From: Mycolicibacterium phlei
Lineage (GTDB): Bacteria > Actinomycetota > Actinomycetes > Mycobacteriales > Mycobacteriaceae
NCBI RefSeq assembly: GCF_001583415.1
Contig: NZ_CP014475.1
Coordinates: 1 to 64,000, forward strand
Direction: 5' to 3'
Length of the DNA stretch: 64,000 bases
Position 1 is the stretch's first letter, and the number at the start of each line of letters is the position of its first letter. Below are positions 25,878 to 34,837 of the stretch, piece after piece. A program made the position numbers and the translations under genes. The notes beneath the pieces were generated by a model. That model did no database searches. It had not been told where the DNA came from and saw nothing but the letters and a program-made list of their open reading frames with translations.

Positions 25878-27062
25878 ATGCGGCACGGACTCCTTGCGCT
25901 CATCTCTGCCATCGCACTGCTGACAGCGGCGTGCGGGACGACGGTCGAGGGCACGGCGGTCAAGGGCACCGGCGGCCCGGCGGCGCCCACGCTGGACTTC
26001 AACCGGCTCGACGCCGGCCGCTACCCCACCACCCCCCGCGACCCGCTGGGCGTCGCCGGCGATGTGCGCCGCGGCGTGGTGCTCGAGGCCCAGCGGATGG
26101 CCAACCACGTCATCGGGGCGTGGGAGGTTGACCCGGCGCTGACGGGGTCGTTCGGCTTCGGCGCGCTGGTGCTGCCGAAGGCCGAGATGCTCGCGCTGAT
26201 CGGTCCCGCCAACCTGGCGGCCGCCGCCGCCCGGCACGACTACGTCAACGGTTTCGCCGCCGCCCGCACCGAGAAGGACAAGCGGGTGCTGCTCAACGCG
26301 GTGCTGCGGTTCGCCGACGAGGAGGCCGCCAAGGCCGCCGCCGACGACATGGGTCAGGCGGCGCTGGCGCAGCGCACCCCCGAGCCGACCGAGAAGTTCG
26401 AGGTGCCCGGCCACCCGGAGGCGCAGGCGGTCAGCTACACCGGCTCCCACCGCGCCGGCGGGAAGTTCGGTGCGGTGCGCGCGTTCACCGCACACGGGCC
26501 GTACGTGCTCATGCAGCTGGCCGAGGCGACCGGCGGCGTCGAGGACGCCGCGCAGCTGGTGGCCAAGGCGATCGACCTGCAGGGCCCGGAGATCGACCGC
26601 TTCCGCGCCACCGACATCAGCGAGTTCCCCGACATCTCGATCGACCCCACCGGTCTGCTGGCCCGCACCATCCCGCTGGAGGCTCCCGACCCCACGCTGA
26701 CCAAGAACACCACCTACGAGCAGCGCGGCGCACTGCACTTCCAGTCCGATCCGGCGCGCACGTCGAAACTGTTCTCCGACACCGGCGTTGAGACCGTCTC
26801 GATGGCCGGCACCAACGTGTACCAGACCCGCGACCACGACGGGGCGAAGAAGATCGTCGAGGACTTCTTCGCGGAGGTGACGGCCTCGGGCAAGCCCGCC
26901 AACCCGGTGCCCAACATGCCCGACAGCCGCTGCGTTGGGCTGGGCGACGGCGGGTTCTACTGCCTGGCCGCCGCCGACGCCTACGCGATCGAGACCACCG
27001 CGCCGAACCTGCTGGCCGCCCAGCAGATGGCGGCGGCGCAGTACATCATGCTGATGAGCTAG
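25878..27062 (+). CDS. DUF7373-type secreted lipoprotein
   Basis: A 394-residue predicted lipoprotein. The signal peptide MRHGLLALISAIALLTAAC ends in lipidation Cys19, with Thr rather than Leu at position -3. The mature part has the recurring blocks LDAGRYPTTPRDPLGVAG, LEAQRMANHV, HDYVNGFAAAR and VDPTGLLARTIP, shared with the lipoprotein at 53862, so the two are paralogues. I place them in the mycobacterial/nocardial DUF7373 lipoprotein family from these blocks. Function is unknown. ATG at 25878 is preferred to the TTG six bases upstream, which would only add two residues. Its 3' end overlaps the convergent TetR gene by 17 bases. Confidence 0.8.
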   Translation: MRHGLLALISAIALLTAACGTTVEGTAVKGTGGPAAPTLDFNRLDAGRYPTTPRDPLGVAGDVRRGVVLEAQRMANHVIGAWEVDPALTGSFGFGALVLPKAEMLALIGPANLAAAAARHDYVNGFAAARTEKDKRVLLNAVLRFADEEAAKAAADDMGQAALAQRTPEPTEKFEVPGHPEAQAVSYTGSHRAGGKFGAVRAFTAHGPYVLMQLAEATGGVEDAAQLVAKAIDLQGPEIDRFRATDISEFPDISIDPTGLLARTIPLEAPDPTLTKNTTYEQRGALHFQSDPARTSKLFSDTGVETVSMAGTNVYQTRDHDGAKKIVEDFFAEVTASGKPANPVPNMPDSRCVGLGDGGFYCLAAADAYAIETTAPNLLAAQQMAAAQYIMLMS

Positions 27063-27663
27063 ACCCGGATGGACCGGCCAGCACGCCGCGCAGGATCAGC
27101 GCGCACAGTTCGTCGGCCGCGGCGTCGAGGTCCTTGACCCGGCGCACGCACACCGCGTACCAGGCGCCACCGGCGATCGCGTCCATGATCGTGTCGGCGC
27201 TGATCCCGGTGCGCGCGACACCGGCGCTCACCGCGGCGCCGAGTTGTTCGCTGAGCTGGCTGCGCGCCCGCGCCTCCAGCCGGTCGCTGAGCACGCGGCG
27301 CATCGACCGGTCGGCGCGCAGATCGTTGAGCAGGCCCGGAATCGCTTCGGCCACAGCAGGATCGGCGTACATCGCCAGCGCGCCCCGACACAGCCGGGTG
27401 ATCTCGGCGGCGAAGTCGTCGGCGGGCTGCTCGGGGCCGAGGTCCGGGAACAACGCCTCGTGCACCAGGTGCGCCTTGGACCGCCAGCGCCGGTACACCG
27501 CAGGCCTGCTGACCCGCGCGGTCGTCGCGATCAGGTCGATCGACGTGTTGGCGTAGCCGCGCTCGATCAGCAGCCGGCGCGTCGCGGCCAGCACGTCGGC
27601 GTCGATCGACGGGTCCCGCCGCGACCCGTGCCGTCGCCGTGGCGTGCGCGCGATCTCGGCCAT
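27046..27663 (-). CDS. TetR-family transcriptional regulator
   Basis: The 205-residue product has a basic N-terminal arm (RTPRRRHGSRRDPSID), the TetR helix-turn-helix at about residues 20-65 (LLIERGYANTSIDLIATTARVSRPAVYRRWRSK in outline) and a helical ligand-binding C-terminal half. It is divergent from the molybdopterin oxidoreductase gene across a 79-base gap that holds a 25-base palindrome. It is therefore likely to control both itself and that gene. The ligand cannot be guessed. Confidence 0.9.
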   Translation of the reverse strand: MAEIARTPRRRHGSRRDPSIDADVLAATRRLLIERGYANTSIDLIATTARVSRPAVYRRWRSKAHLVHEALFPDLGPEQPADDFAAEITRLCRGALAMYADPAVAEAIPGLLNDLRADRSMRRVLSDRLEARARSQLSEQLGAAVSAGVARTGISADTIMDAIAGGAWYAVCVRRVKDLDAAADELCALILRGVLAGPSGSSSSA

Positions 27664-27683
27664 TTCGCCCTCCGCTCGGCCAA

Positions 27684-27708
27684 TTGTCGTTACAGTCTGT
27701 CACAACAA
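27684..27708. promoter_or_regulatory. Probable TetR operator
   Basis: A 25-base imperfect palindrome with arms TTGTnGTnACAG and CTGTnACnACAA around a single central base. It sits in the middle of the 79-base gap between the divergent TetR and molybdopterin oxidoreductase genes. The size and the location suit a TetR dimer site. That it binds this TetR is an inference. Confidence 0.65.
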
Positions 27709-27742
27709 ACTGATCCCCGTGCCGCCGGTGGAGGAGGAATCC

Positions 27743-30022
27743 GTGACCGTCGAACACAGCCCGGACATCGCGGGGGTGGGGCAGGACGGCCGCCACCTGT
27801 ACACCTGCCCGCTGTGTGAAGCCATGTGCGGGTTGGAGATCCAGGTGCACAACGGCCGCGTGGCGAGCATCCGCGGCAACCGCGACGACACCTGGAGCCG
27901 CGGCCACATCTGCCCGAAGGGCGCCACCCTCGGCGCCGTCCACGAGGACCCCGACCGGATCCGCAGACCGATGATCAAGGTCGACGGCCGGTGGCAGGAG
28001 GTCAGCTGGGACACCGCGTTCCGCCGCTGCACCGAACTGCTCACCCCGGTGATCGAGAAGTACGGCATCGGCGCGGTCACCTGCTACACCGGAAACCCGC
28101 TGGCGCACTCGTTCTCGCTGGGCCGCTACACCGGGGTGCTGCTGGGCATGTCCGGTATCCCGCTGAGCTACTCGCCGGGCACCGTCGACCAGTGGCCGAA
28201 AAACCTGTCGTCGCACCTGATGTACGGCGGCTGGTGGACGTTCTCGGTGCCCGACGTCGAACGCACCGACCTGCTGGTGGTGATGGGCGCCAACCCCGCC
28301 GCGTCGCAGGGATCGCTGCTGGCCGCCCCCGACGTGATGGGGCTGATCGACGGAATCCGCAAGCGCGGCAGGGTGATCGTTATCGACCCGGTGCGCACCG
28401 CCACCGCCGCGCGCGCCGACGAGTGGTTGCCGATCACCCCCGGAACCGACGCGGCGCTGCTGCTGGCCGTCGTGCACACCCTGTTCGACGAGGACCTGGT
28501 GTCGCTGGGTGTGGTCGGCCCCTACGTCGACGGTGTGGACCGCATGCGCGACGTCGCCGCCGACTGGCCGCCCGAGCGGGTGGCCGCGGCCACCGGTATC
28601 CCCGCCGAACGCATCCGCACCCTGGCCCGCGAACTGGCCGGCACCGAACGTGCGGTGGTGTACGGCCGAATCGGGTTGTGCAACCAGGAGTTCGGCAGCC
28701 TGGCCAGCTGGCTCGTCGACGTCGTGAACATCCTCACCGGGCACTTCGACGTTCCCGGCGGGGCGATGTTCCCGAAGCCGGCGGCGTGGTCGATCACCGT
28801 GCAGCCGATTCCCGGCCTCGAGGACGGTGCGCCGACGTTCGGCCGGTTCCGCACCCGGGTGCGCGGCGCCAAGGAGGTTCTCGGGCAGGTGCCGGTGTCG
28901 TGTCTGGCCGAGGAGATCGCCACGCCGGGGGAGGGCCAGATCAAGGCGCTGATCACGGTCGCGGGCAACCCGGTGCTGTCCACCCCGGCCGGACACAAGC
29001 TCGACGAGGCGCTGCCCATGCTCGACGCGATGATCTCGGTCGACATGTGGCTCAACGAGACCACCCGGCACGCCGACGTGTTCCTGCCCGCGCCGTCACC
29101 GCTGGAACAACCCCACCACGACGACCTGATCCTCAACTTCGCGATCAACAGCATCGCCAACTACTCGCCGCCGGTGTTCGCACCCGAGGACCCGGACCGC
29201 CCGCAGGAGTGGGAGATCCTGATCCGGCTGACCGGACTGTGCACCGGCACCACCGCCGAGGACGTCGACGTCGCCGCCATCGACGACGGGTTCTTCGACT
29301 ACCTGGCGTTCACCCAGGGCTTCGACGGCGCCGAGCTGCGCAAACACTACACCCACGGCGGGCCCGAGCGCATCCTGGACCTGACGCTGCGCACCGGGCC
29401 GTTCGGCGACCGCTACGGCGAGAACCCCGACGGGCTGACCCTGGAGAAGCTCAAGGCCCATCCCAACGGGATCAACTTCGGGCCGATGGTGCCCCGGGTG
29501 CCCGAGGTGCTCGGCACCGCCGACAAGAAGATCCGGCTGGCCCCGCAGTACCTGCTCGACGATCTGCCCCGGCTGGCGGCGCGGATGCAGCGCCCGCCCG
29601 AGGAGCTGGTCCTGGTCAGCCGCAGGCACTTACGGTCCAACAACTCGTGGCTGCACAACGTGGCGCCGCTGATGCGCGGCCGCGACCTGGCGCACGGGAG
29701 GAGCGGAGGTAACCGCTGCACTCTGCTGATGCACACCGACGACGCCGCCGAGCGCGGGGTCAGCACCGGCGACCGGGTCACCCTGACGTCCTCGGCCGGG
29801 CAGATCGAGGTGCCCGTGGAGGTCACCGACGCGATCAAACCCGGCGTCGTCTCGATGCCGCACGGGTGGGGCCACGGCCTGCCGGGCACCCGGTTGTCGG
29901 TGGCCAACCAGACGCCCGGGGTCAACACCAACATCCTGTCGCCGCCGGACTTCCTCGACGAACCGTCGGGCAACGGCGCGCTCAACGGCATCCCGGTGAG
30001 TGTGGCGCGCGCCACCACCTGA
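27743..30022 (+). CDS. Molybdopterin-dependent oxidoreductase (DMSO reductase/formate dehydrogenase superfamily)
   Basis: A 759-residue bis-MGD enzyme. The N-terminal 4Fe-4S domain has Cys22, Cys25, Cys29 and Cys57 (CPLCEAMC and later CPKG). Molybdopterin oxidoreductase domains follow (LLVVMGANPAASQGS, TTRHADVFLPAPSP), and then a C-terminal dinucleotide-binding domain from about residue 630 (LVSRRHLRSNNSWLHN, MPHGWGHG). There is no Tat signal, so it is probably cytoplasmic. The substrate is not evident. The GTG at 27743 has an excellent GGAGGAGGAA site and is preferred to the longer frame from 27644. The divergent TetR likely regulates it; two F420/flavin-type genes follow. Confidence 0.88.
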   Translation: MTVEHSPDIAGVGQDGRHLYTCPLCEAMCGLEIQVHNGRVASIRGNRDDTWSRGHICPKGATLGAVHEDPDRIRRPMIKVDGRWQEVSWDTAFRRCTELLTPVIEKYGIGAVTCYTGNPLAHSFSLGRYTGVLLGMSGIPLSYSPGTVDQWPKNLSSHLMYGGWWTFSVPDVERTDLLVVMGANPAASQGSLLAAPDVMGLIDGIRKRGRVIVIDPVRTATAARADEWLPITPGTDAALLLAVVHTLFDEDLVSLGVVGPYVDGVDRMRDVAADWPPERVAAATGIPAERIRTLARELAGTERAVVYGRIGLCNQEFGSLASWLVDVVNILTGHFDVPGGAMFPKPAAWSITVQPIPGLEDGAPTFGRFRTRVRGAKEVLGQVPVSCLAEEIATPGEGQIKALITVAGNPVLSTPAGHKLDEALPMLDAMISVDMWLNETTRHADVFLPAPSPLEQPHHDDLILNFAINSIANYSPPVFAPEDPDRPQEWEILIRLTGLCTGTTAEDVDVAAIDDGFFDYLAFTQGFDGAELRKHYTHGGPERILDLTLRTGPFGDRYGENPDGLTLEKLKAHPNGINFGPMVPRVPEVLGTADKKIRLAPQYLLDDLPRLAARMQRPPEELVLVSRRHLRSNNSWLHNVAPLMRGRDLAHGRSGGNRCTLLMHTDDAAERGVSTGDRVTLTSSAGQIEVPVEVTDAIKPGVVSMPHGWGHGLPGTRLSVANQTPGVNTNILSPPDFLDEPSGNGALNGIPVSVARATT

Positions 30023-30035
30023 CAGTATTCGTGCC

Positions 30036-30542
30036 GTGGGCAAGAACGAACGCGCGAAGATCGTCATGACCGATGACGAGATCGCCGAATTCATCGAACG
30101 CAGCCGGACCGCGACCCTGGCGACCGTGCTGCCCGACGGACGGCCGCACCTAGTGGCCATGTGGTACGCGGTGCTCGACGGGGAGATCTGGTTCGAGACC
30201 AAGGCCAAGTCGCAGAAGGCGGTCAACCTGCGCCGCGACCCGCGGGTGACCGTGATGATCGAGGACGGGCTGACCTACGACAAGCTGCGCGGCGTGTCCA
30301 TCGACGGCACCGCAGAGATCGTCGACGACCCGGAAACCGTTCTGCGCGTTGGCATCAGCGTGTGGGAGCGCTACACCGGGCCCTACACCGACGAGATGCG
30401 CCCGTTCGTCGACCAGATGATGCACAACCGCATCTGCGTGCGCGTCATCCCGCACCGCACCCGCAGCTGGGACCACCGCAAGCTCGGCATGCCCGAGATG
30501 CCGCTCGGCGGCACCACCGCCCAGTACCTGACCGAAGGCTGA
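30036..30542 (+). CDS. PPOX-class (split-barrel) F420-dependent enzyme
   Basis: A 168-residue flavin/deazaflavin-binding split-barrel protein. Typical features are the N-terminal GKNERAKIVMTDDEIAEFI, TATLATVLPDGRPHLVAMWY and the KAVNLRRDPRVTVMIE segments. Related mycobacterial proteins use cofactor F420, but the exact reaction is unknown. The GTG at 30036 keeps the conserved MGKNERAKIV start; an ATG at 30066 is the alternative. It follows the molybdopterin gene by 13 bases and precedes the next by three, so the three form one operon. Confidence 0.85.
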   Translation: MGKNERAKIVMTDDEIAEFIERSRTATLATVLPDGRPHLVAMWYAVLDGEIWFETKAKSQKAVNLRRDPRVTVMIEDGLTYDKLRGVSIDGTAEIVDDPETVLRVGISVWERYTGPYTDEMRPFVDQMMHNRICVRVIPHRTRSWDHRKLGMPEMPLGGTTAQYLTEG

Positions 30543-30545
30543 TTC

Positions 30546-31025
30546 ATGGACCCGAACAACAAACCCAAGCAGCTGAATTCGCCGGTCGTCACCAAGGTGA
30601 TGAAGTACGCCGGCAGAGCGCACGTGTGGGTGTACCGCGTCTCCGGCGGGCGCATCGGCAGCAAGTGGCGCATCGGCGCCGGGTTCAAGAAGCCGGTGCC
30701 GACCCTGCTGCTCGAACACATCGGCCGCAAGACCGGCCGGCGGCTGGTCACCCCGCTGGTGTACATCCACGACGGCGACAACATCGTCGTGGTGGCCTCG
30801 CAGGGCGGTCGCGACACCGACCCGCAGTGGTACCGCAACCTGGTCGCCAACCCGGACGCGTACGTCGAGATCGGCACCGAGCGCCGCCCGGTGCGCGCGG
30901 TGACCGCGACGCCGGAGGAGAAGGCGCGGCTGTGGCCCAAGCTGGTCGAGGCCTACGCCGACTTCGACACCTACCAGGCGTGGGCCGACCGCGAGATCCC
31001 GGTCGTCATCCTGCAACCGCGCTAG
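30546..31025 (+). CDS. Nitroreductase/deazaflavin-dependent (Ddn-like) protein
   Basis: This 159-residue protein has the Ddn-family pattern: VTKVMKYAGRAHVWVYRVSGG, then LLLEHIGRKTGRRLVTPLVYI, the glycine-rich VVASQGGRDTDPQWYRNLVANP and VEIG. Ddn homologues reduce quinones or nitroaromatic compounds with F420H2. The domain is complete and of usual length. It starts three bases after the preceding gene, so it belongs to the same operon. Together the three genes suggest a redox pathway that uses F420. Confidence 0.9.
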   Translation: MDPNNKPKQLNSPVVTKVMKYAGRAHVWVYRVSGGRIGSKWRIGAGFKKPVPTLLLEHIGRKTGRRLVTPLVYIHDGDNIVVVASQGGRDTDPQWYRNLVANPDAYVEIGTERRPVRAVTATPEEKARLWPKLVEAYADFDTYQAWADREIPVVILQPR

Positions 31026-31149
31026 TCAGACCCTGCTGCGACCCATCTCACAGTCGCGGCACGTTCCGTCGCCCCCACCCGTCGGGTAGCCAACCGGCAG
31101 GTGCACCCCAGCGCCGACCGAATCCGTCAACGCTTTAGGGGCGATTTAC

Positions 31150-32109
31150 ATGACTAGAACCGAAACCACCCTGCTCGCGCAGCTGCGCACGCTGCTCGAC
31201 CTGACCCACACCGAGATCCAGGTCGCCGAGACCCGCATCGCGCAGGCCCGTACCGAGGCCGTGCGCCGCGAGCTCACCGAGAACGCCGAGAACGGCCGCA
31301 TCCGCGCCGAGGCGATCAAGAAGGCGATCCGCGACCTCGGCGGTTTCCCCGACACCGTGGGACCGTTCCTGGGCCGCGCCGCCGCCGCGGTGAAGGCGCT
31401 CACCGAGCAGGCGCAGCCGTTCGACGAGGCGCTGCTGGGCGATCTGGCGCTCGAGGACCAGCTGCTCGACCGGGCCCGCTACGTCAAGGCGCTGGCCGTC
31501 GCGGCCAAACGCCAGGACATCCAGGAGCTGGCCGACCGCCTGATCACCGCGCACGCCGCGACCGTGACCTGGCTGACCACCGTGCTGGCCGAGGACGCGC
31601 TCGGCGGTCCGGCCGCGCTGCGGCGCACCCCGCTGCAGGCCGCCGCGGGCACCGCGGTGAAGCTGGTCAACATGCCGGGGCAGTGGTCGGCGCAGTCGGT
31701 GGAGCGGTTCGCGGAGCTGCTGCGCTCGGCGGGCCCGGCCGTCGACGAGCTGCGCGACCGCGCACAGCGGGCCGGCGAGATCACGCTCAAGGCGCTCGGC
31801 GCCTCCCGTGACGGGGCGCTGCGCAGCGCCGAGCAGGTGGTGCGCCGGGAGGGCGCCGGCGACGCCGCCGACGCGCTGCACCAGGCCCGCGCCAACGGCG
31901 GTGTCGTCGACGCCGACGAGCTGCCGATCGCCGACTACGACGAACTGAACCAGACCGACGCCGTCGCCGCGGTCAAGGACCTCGACGACCCGTCGGACAT
32001 CCGCACGGTCATCGCCTATGAGGAGATGCACAAGAACCGCCAGCGACTGGTGTCGGCCGCGCAGACGCGGCTGGCCGAGATCGCCAAGGAGGTCGTCGGC
32101 ATCAGCTGA
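31150..32109 (+). CDS. Ferritin-like helical protein
   Basis: A 319-residue, mostly alpha-helical protein. The N-terminal half (LLAQLRTLLDLTHTEIQVAETRIAQ to TVTWLTTVLAEDAL) has the spacing of a ferritin-like four-helix bundle. No clear pair of metal-binding ExxH motifs can be seen. The C-terminal half is a helical region with LNQTDAVAAVKDLDDPSDIRTVIAYEEMHKNR. Mycobacterial homologues are annotated as ferritin-like; the function is unknown. It stands alone, 124 bases after the Ddn-like gene, and is closed by a strong hairpin. Confidence 0.6.
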   Translation: MTRTETTLLAQLRTLLDLTHTEIQVAETRIAQARTEAVRRELTENAENGRIRAEAIKKAIRDLGGFPDTVGPFLGRAAAAVKALTEQAQPFDEALLGDLALEDQLLDRARYVKALAVAAKRQDIQELADRLITAHAATVTWLTTVLAEDALGGPAALRRTPLQAAAGTAVKLVNMPGQWSAQSVERFAELLRSAGPAVDELRDRAQRAGEITLKALGASRDGALRSAEQVVRREGAGDAADALHQARANGGVVDADELPIADYDELNQTDAVAAVKDLDDPSDIRTVIAYEEMHKNRQRLVSAAQTRLAEIAKEVVGIS

Positions 32110-32134
32110 CCGGTAGCGGGATAGCCCGCGAATT

Positions 32135-32179
32135 CGACGCCAGGGCTGTGGTTTTCGACAAACCGCAGCCCTGGTGTCG
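32135..32179. terminator. Long hairpin between convergent genes
   Basis: Two 20-base arms (32135-32154 and 32160-32179) pair along their whole length with two G-T pairs around a five-base loop. It lies between the convergent ferritin-like and thioesterase genes. A short T run is absent on the plus strand, so termination rests on the stem. A bidirectional role is likely. Confidence 0.7.
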
Positions 32180-32190
32180 ATCTCGGCGCT

Positions 32191-33009
32191 TTACATCCGG
32201 GGCGGGGGAGCGAACCCCGGGTTGGCCAGCGCACTGGCCTGACCGCTGCCGATCGGGCCGAGCCGGTCGACGACCGTCGCGCTGCCGGTGGCCACCCCGG
32301 CGTCGCTGAAGTGCGCGGTGGCCGCCATCCCGATCAGAGGGCCGTCGGGCAGCCGGGACAGCGACAGCGTGTAGTCGGCGTTGATCCACTGCAGACCGCT
32401 GGGCCCGAAGTTGGCCAGCGAGCTGACGATGTCGCCGGCCAGCGCCGCCCGGACGAACGGGGTCAGTTCGGTGCCGGCGACCACCGGGCGGAAGTCGTGG
32501 ATCCAGACGTGTTTGGGGCCGCTGTGCTCCCAGGCGGTCAGCCCGGCCCCCGGCGTCGGGATGTGGTCCTCGCGGCCGTACGTCCACACCACCGTGGCCA
32601 GCTTGTCGGGAATCGGGTCGGGGATCTCCGGCATCGCGGGCATGCTGACCGGCGCGGTGTAGACCTCGTCGGCGGGCTGCTCCCCGCGGCGCAGGAACAG
32701 GGTGGTGGAGCGGGCGGCGAACGCACCGTCCTGGGTGAGCACCGCGTCGACCAGATTCAGTCGGCGGCTCTCCCGCAGCACGGTGGTGTGCACGCGTACC
32801 GGGACGTCGAGACCGACGGGGCGGCACAGGTCGACGGTGAACCGGGCCGGGACGAACTCCGGGTCGCCGGCCGCCGCCTCGGTCGCGTGACCCAGCAGGC
32901 CCCCGACGAAGGTGCCACTGATCGTCCGCCCCCACGGGCCGCGTGCCACCGGGTGCGGGACGAACAGGTCCCCGTCAGGGGTGAAGAACGCCGTCTGCGC
33001 AGTGACCAC
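32191..33009 (-). CDS. Thioesterase-family (double hotdog) protein
   Basis: A 272-residue protein with two hotdog folds, of the TesB-like acyl-CoA thioesterase type. Visible blocks include HPVARGPWGRTISGTFVGGLLGHATEAA in the first fold, and VWIHDFRPVVAGTEL and SLANFGPSGLQWINADYTLSLSRLP in the second. These enzymes hydrolyse fatty acyl-CoA. The substrate chain length is unknown. It is read toward the hairpin at 32135 and lies 26 bases downstream of a GNAT gene on the same strand. Confidence 0.82.
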   Translation of the reverse strand: MVTAQTAFFTPDGDLFVPHPVARGPWGRTISGTFVGGLLGHATEAAAGDPEFVPARFTVDLCRPVGLDVPVRVHTTVLRESRRLNLVDAVLTQDGAFAARSTTLFLRRGEQPADEVYTAPVSMPAMPEIPDPIPDKLATVVWTYGREDHIPTPGAGLTAWEHSGPKHVWIHDFRPVVAGTELTPFVRAALAGDIVSSLANFGPSGLQWINADYTLSLSRLPDGPLIGMAATAHFSDAGVATGSATVVDRLGPIGSGQASALANPGFAPPPRM

Positions 33010-33035
33010 GCGACGACGATAGTGGGTTAGCCCGA

Positions 33036-33368
33036 CTAACGATCAGCCAGCCAGCGTTCGACGTCGGCGTCCACCGGGTCGACGACGTCGCGGTACTCGT
33101 CGTGTTTGTCGAGGTACCCCGCGACCATCGAGCAGACCGGCACGATGCGCAGTCCCGCGTCGCGGGTGTGCTGCAGCGCCTCGGCGATCAGGATCGTCGC
33201 CAGGCCGCGGCCGCCGAACGCGCTGTCGATCTCGGTGTGGGTGAACACCCGCCGGCCGTCGCGGTCGGCGAACTCGACGTGGCCGACGGCCTGGCCGTCC
33301 ACGGCGATGGTGTATCGGTCGGCCTCGGCGGACACCTCGGTGGGCGCGCCGGTCTTGTCGGTCGTCAT
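33036..33368 (-). CDS. Short GNAT-family N-acetyltransferase
   Basis: A 110-residue protein of the short YjdJ-like GNAT class, about 90-110 residues long. The acetyl-CoA-binding segment SAFGGRGLATILIAEALQHTRDAG carries the family's Q/RxxGxG/A loop as GGRGLA. VPVCSMVAGYLDKHDEYRD is the typical C-terminal block. The acceptor is unknown. It is seven bases after the pirin gene stop, so it probably shares its transcript. Confidence 0.85.
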   Translation of the reverse strand: MTTDKTGAPTEVSAEADRYTIAVDGQAVGHVEFADRDGRRVFTHTEIDSAFGGRGLATILIAEALQHTRDAGLRIVPVCSMVAGYLDKHDEYRDVVDPVDADVERWLADR

Positions 33369-33375
33369 GGTCTCT

Positions 33376-34341
33376 CTATACCCCGGGATTGGCCCGCGGA
33401 CGCAGCTTCCCGCCCGGTAGGGGAGGAGCGGGCAGCCGCGACAGCGCGCCGCGATACCCGGACACGGAGCCGAACCGGGCGTCGCCGTCCTCCCACAGGC
33501 GCCGGTAGGCGGCGATCTCGTCGTGGCTGCGGCCGACGAAGTTCCACCACATCACCAGCTGTTCGCGAAACGGCGTCCCGCCGAGCACGACGACGCGGGC
33601 GGGTTCGGCACCGCGGTTGGCCACCCGCAGCCCGGTGCATCCGACCGGGTGGAACGACAGCTCGCCCACGGCGAGCGCGGTGCCGGCGACCGCCACGTCG
33701 CCGCGGTCGACGAGTACCCCGTGCTCGAACGCCGGGTCGAGCTCGAGCGTCACCCCGGCGGCCGGATCCAGGTCGAGCTGCGCGCCCAGCAGCGGGGTGA
33801 ACGTCGGCACCGGGGAGCGCGCCCCGGCGAGCTCGCCGAGGAACACCCGCAGCGTCGCCCCGTCCAGCCGGCGGGGGATCGGCGCGAAGTGCGCGAAGTC
33901 GCGGCCGGTGTCGCGGGCGTCGTCGGGCAGCGCCACCCACAGCTGAACCCCGTGCAGCACACGGGTGTTCGGGGTCGACACCTCGGAGTGGCAGATGCCG
34001 GCGCCCGCGGTCATCAGGTTGAGCTCGCCGGGACGCACCAGGGCGTGCACGCCGCCGCTGTCGCGGTGTTCGACCTCGCCGCTGAACAGCCACGTCACGG
34101 TCTGCAGCCCGGTGTGCGGATGCGGCGGCACGTCCATCCCGCCGCCGGCGCGCACATCGTGCGGACCGTAGTGGTCGGCGAAACACCACGCCCCGATCAG
34201 CGACCGCTCCCGCTGCGGCAGTGTCCGCCGCACCCGGATCGCGCGCGGGCCACCGAGCGGCACGTCGCGGGGTTGCAGTACCCCCACGAACGGCGAAGCC
34301 CGGCAGGTGACTTCGTCCGGTGTCGCGTCGGTGTTGCTCAT
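33376..34341 (-). CDS. Pirin-family bicupin protein
   Basis: A 321-residue pirin. The N-terminal cupin carries the metal-binding set in PPHPHTGLQTVTWLFSGEVEHRDS and MTAGAGICHSE (His, His, His and Glu). The C-terminal cupin has a degenerate site. Pirins act as quercetinases or redox-linked regulators; the actual role is unknown. The frame runs on to 34542, but the ATG at 34341 (MSNTDATPDEVTC) gives a normal length. A second, frameshifted pirin lies at 59837. Confidence 0.88.
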   Translation of the reverse strand: MSNTDATPDEVTCRASPFVGVLQPRDVPLGGPRAIRVRRTLPQRERSLIGAWCFADHYGPHDVRAGGGMDVPPHPHTGLQTVTWLFSGEVEHRDSGGVHALVRPGELNLMTAGAGICHSEVSTPNTRVLHGVQLWVALPDDARDTGRDFAHFAPIPRRLDGATLRVFLGELAGARSPVPTFTPLLGAQLDLDPAAGVTLELDPAFEHGVLVDRGDVAVAGTALAVGELSFHPVGCTGLRVANRGAEPARVVVLGGTPFREQLVMWWNFVGRSHDEIAAYRRLWEDGDARFGSVSGYRGALSRLPAPPLPGGKLRPRANPGV

Positions 34342-34370
34342 CGGGTCAGCGTAGGCCGACCGGCGCGTTG

Positions 34371-34784
34371 TCACCCGGTCATCGCCGCGCGGATCACCTC
34401 GAGATCGTCGTCGCCGATCCGGAACAGCCCGAAGCGGAACCGGTAGCCCCACCGCTTCTTGTCCTCGATGAAACTCAGCTGGTCGAGCAGCGGGCGGATC
34501 GGTGTCTCGACACAGTCGAGGAAGTCGACGTTGCGCCGCCACGGCGCGTCCTGCTCACCCGGCCGGTCCTGGTAGGGCTCGTCGTCGGCGATCCGCCCGA
34601 TCGCGGTGAACGCCTGCAGCGGAGCGCCGTCGGGGTGCTCGGTGCGCGGGGAGTAGAAGACGATCCAGTCACCGCGCGCCATCCGGCGCAGCATCGTGGC
34701 CTTGCCGTGGCCGGCCTGCGTGAATCGGCCGCGCACACCGAGTTCGACGTGGTCGCGGCTGATGGTGTTGATCCAGTTGGTCAT
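34371..34784 (-). CDS. EVE-domain protein (UPF0310)
   Basis: A 137-residue single EVE domain, starting MTNWINTISRDHVELGVRG with the PUA-like fold blocks MARGDWIVFYSPRT, FTAIGRIADDEPY and RRNVDFL. EVE domains bind modified bases in DNA or RNA and occur in restriction or RNA-modification settings, but no such neighbour is seen here. The start at 34784 is chosen because the upstream extension has no family similarity. It is 29 bases ahead of the pirin gene. Confidence 0.85.
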   Translation of the reverse strand: MTNWINTISRDHVELGVRGRFTQAGHGKATMLRRMARGDWIVFYSPRTEHPDGAPLQAFTAIGRIADDEPYQDRPGEQDAPWRRNVDFLDCVETPIRPLLDQLSFIEDKKRWGYRFRFGLFRIGDDDLEVIRAAMTG

Positions 34785-34837
34785 ACCCGCACGGTAGGAA
34801 CGGACGCCGACAATCCGGCCGGTCGGTGAGCCGGCGC

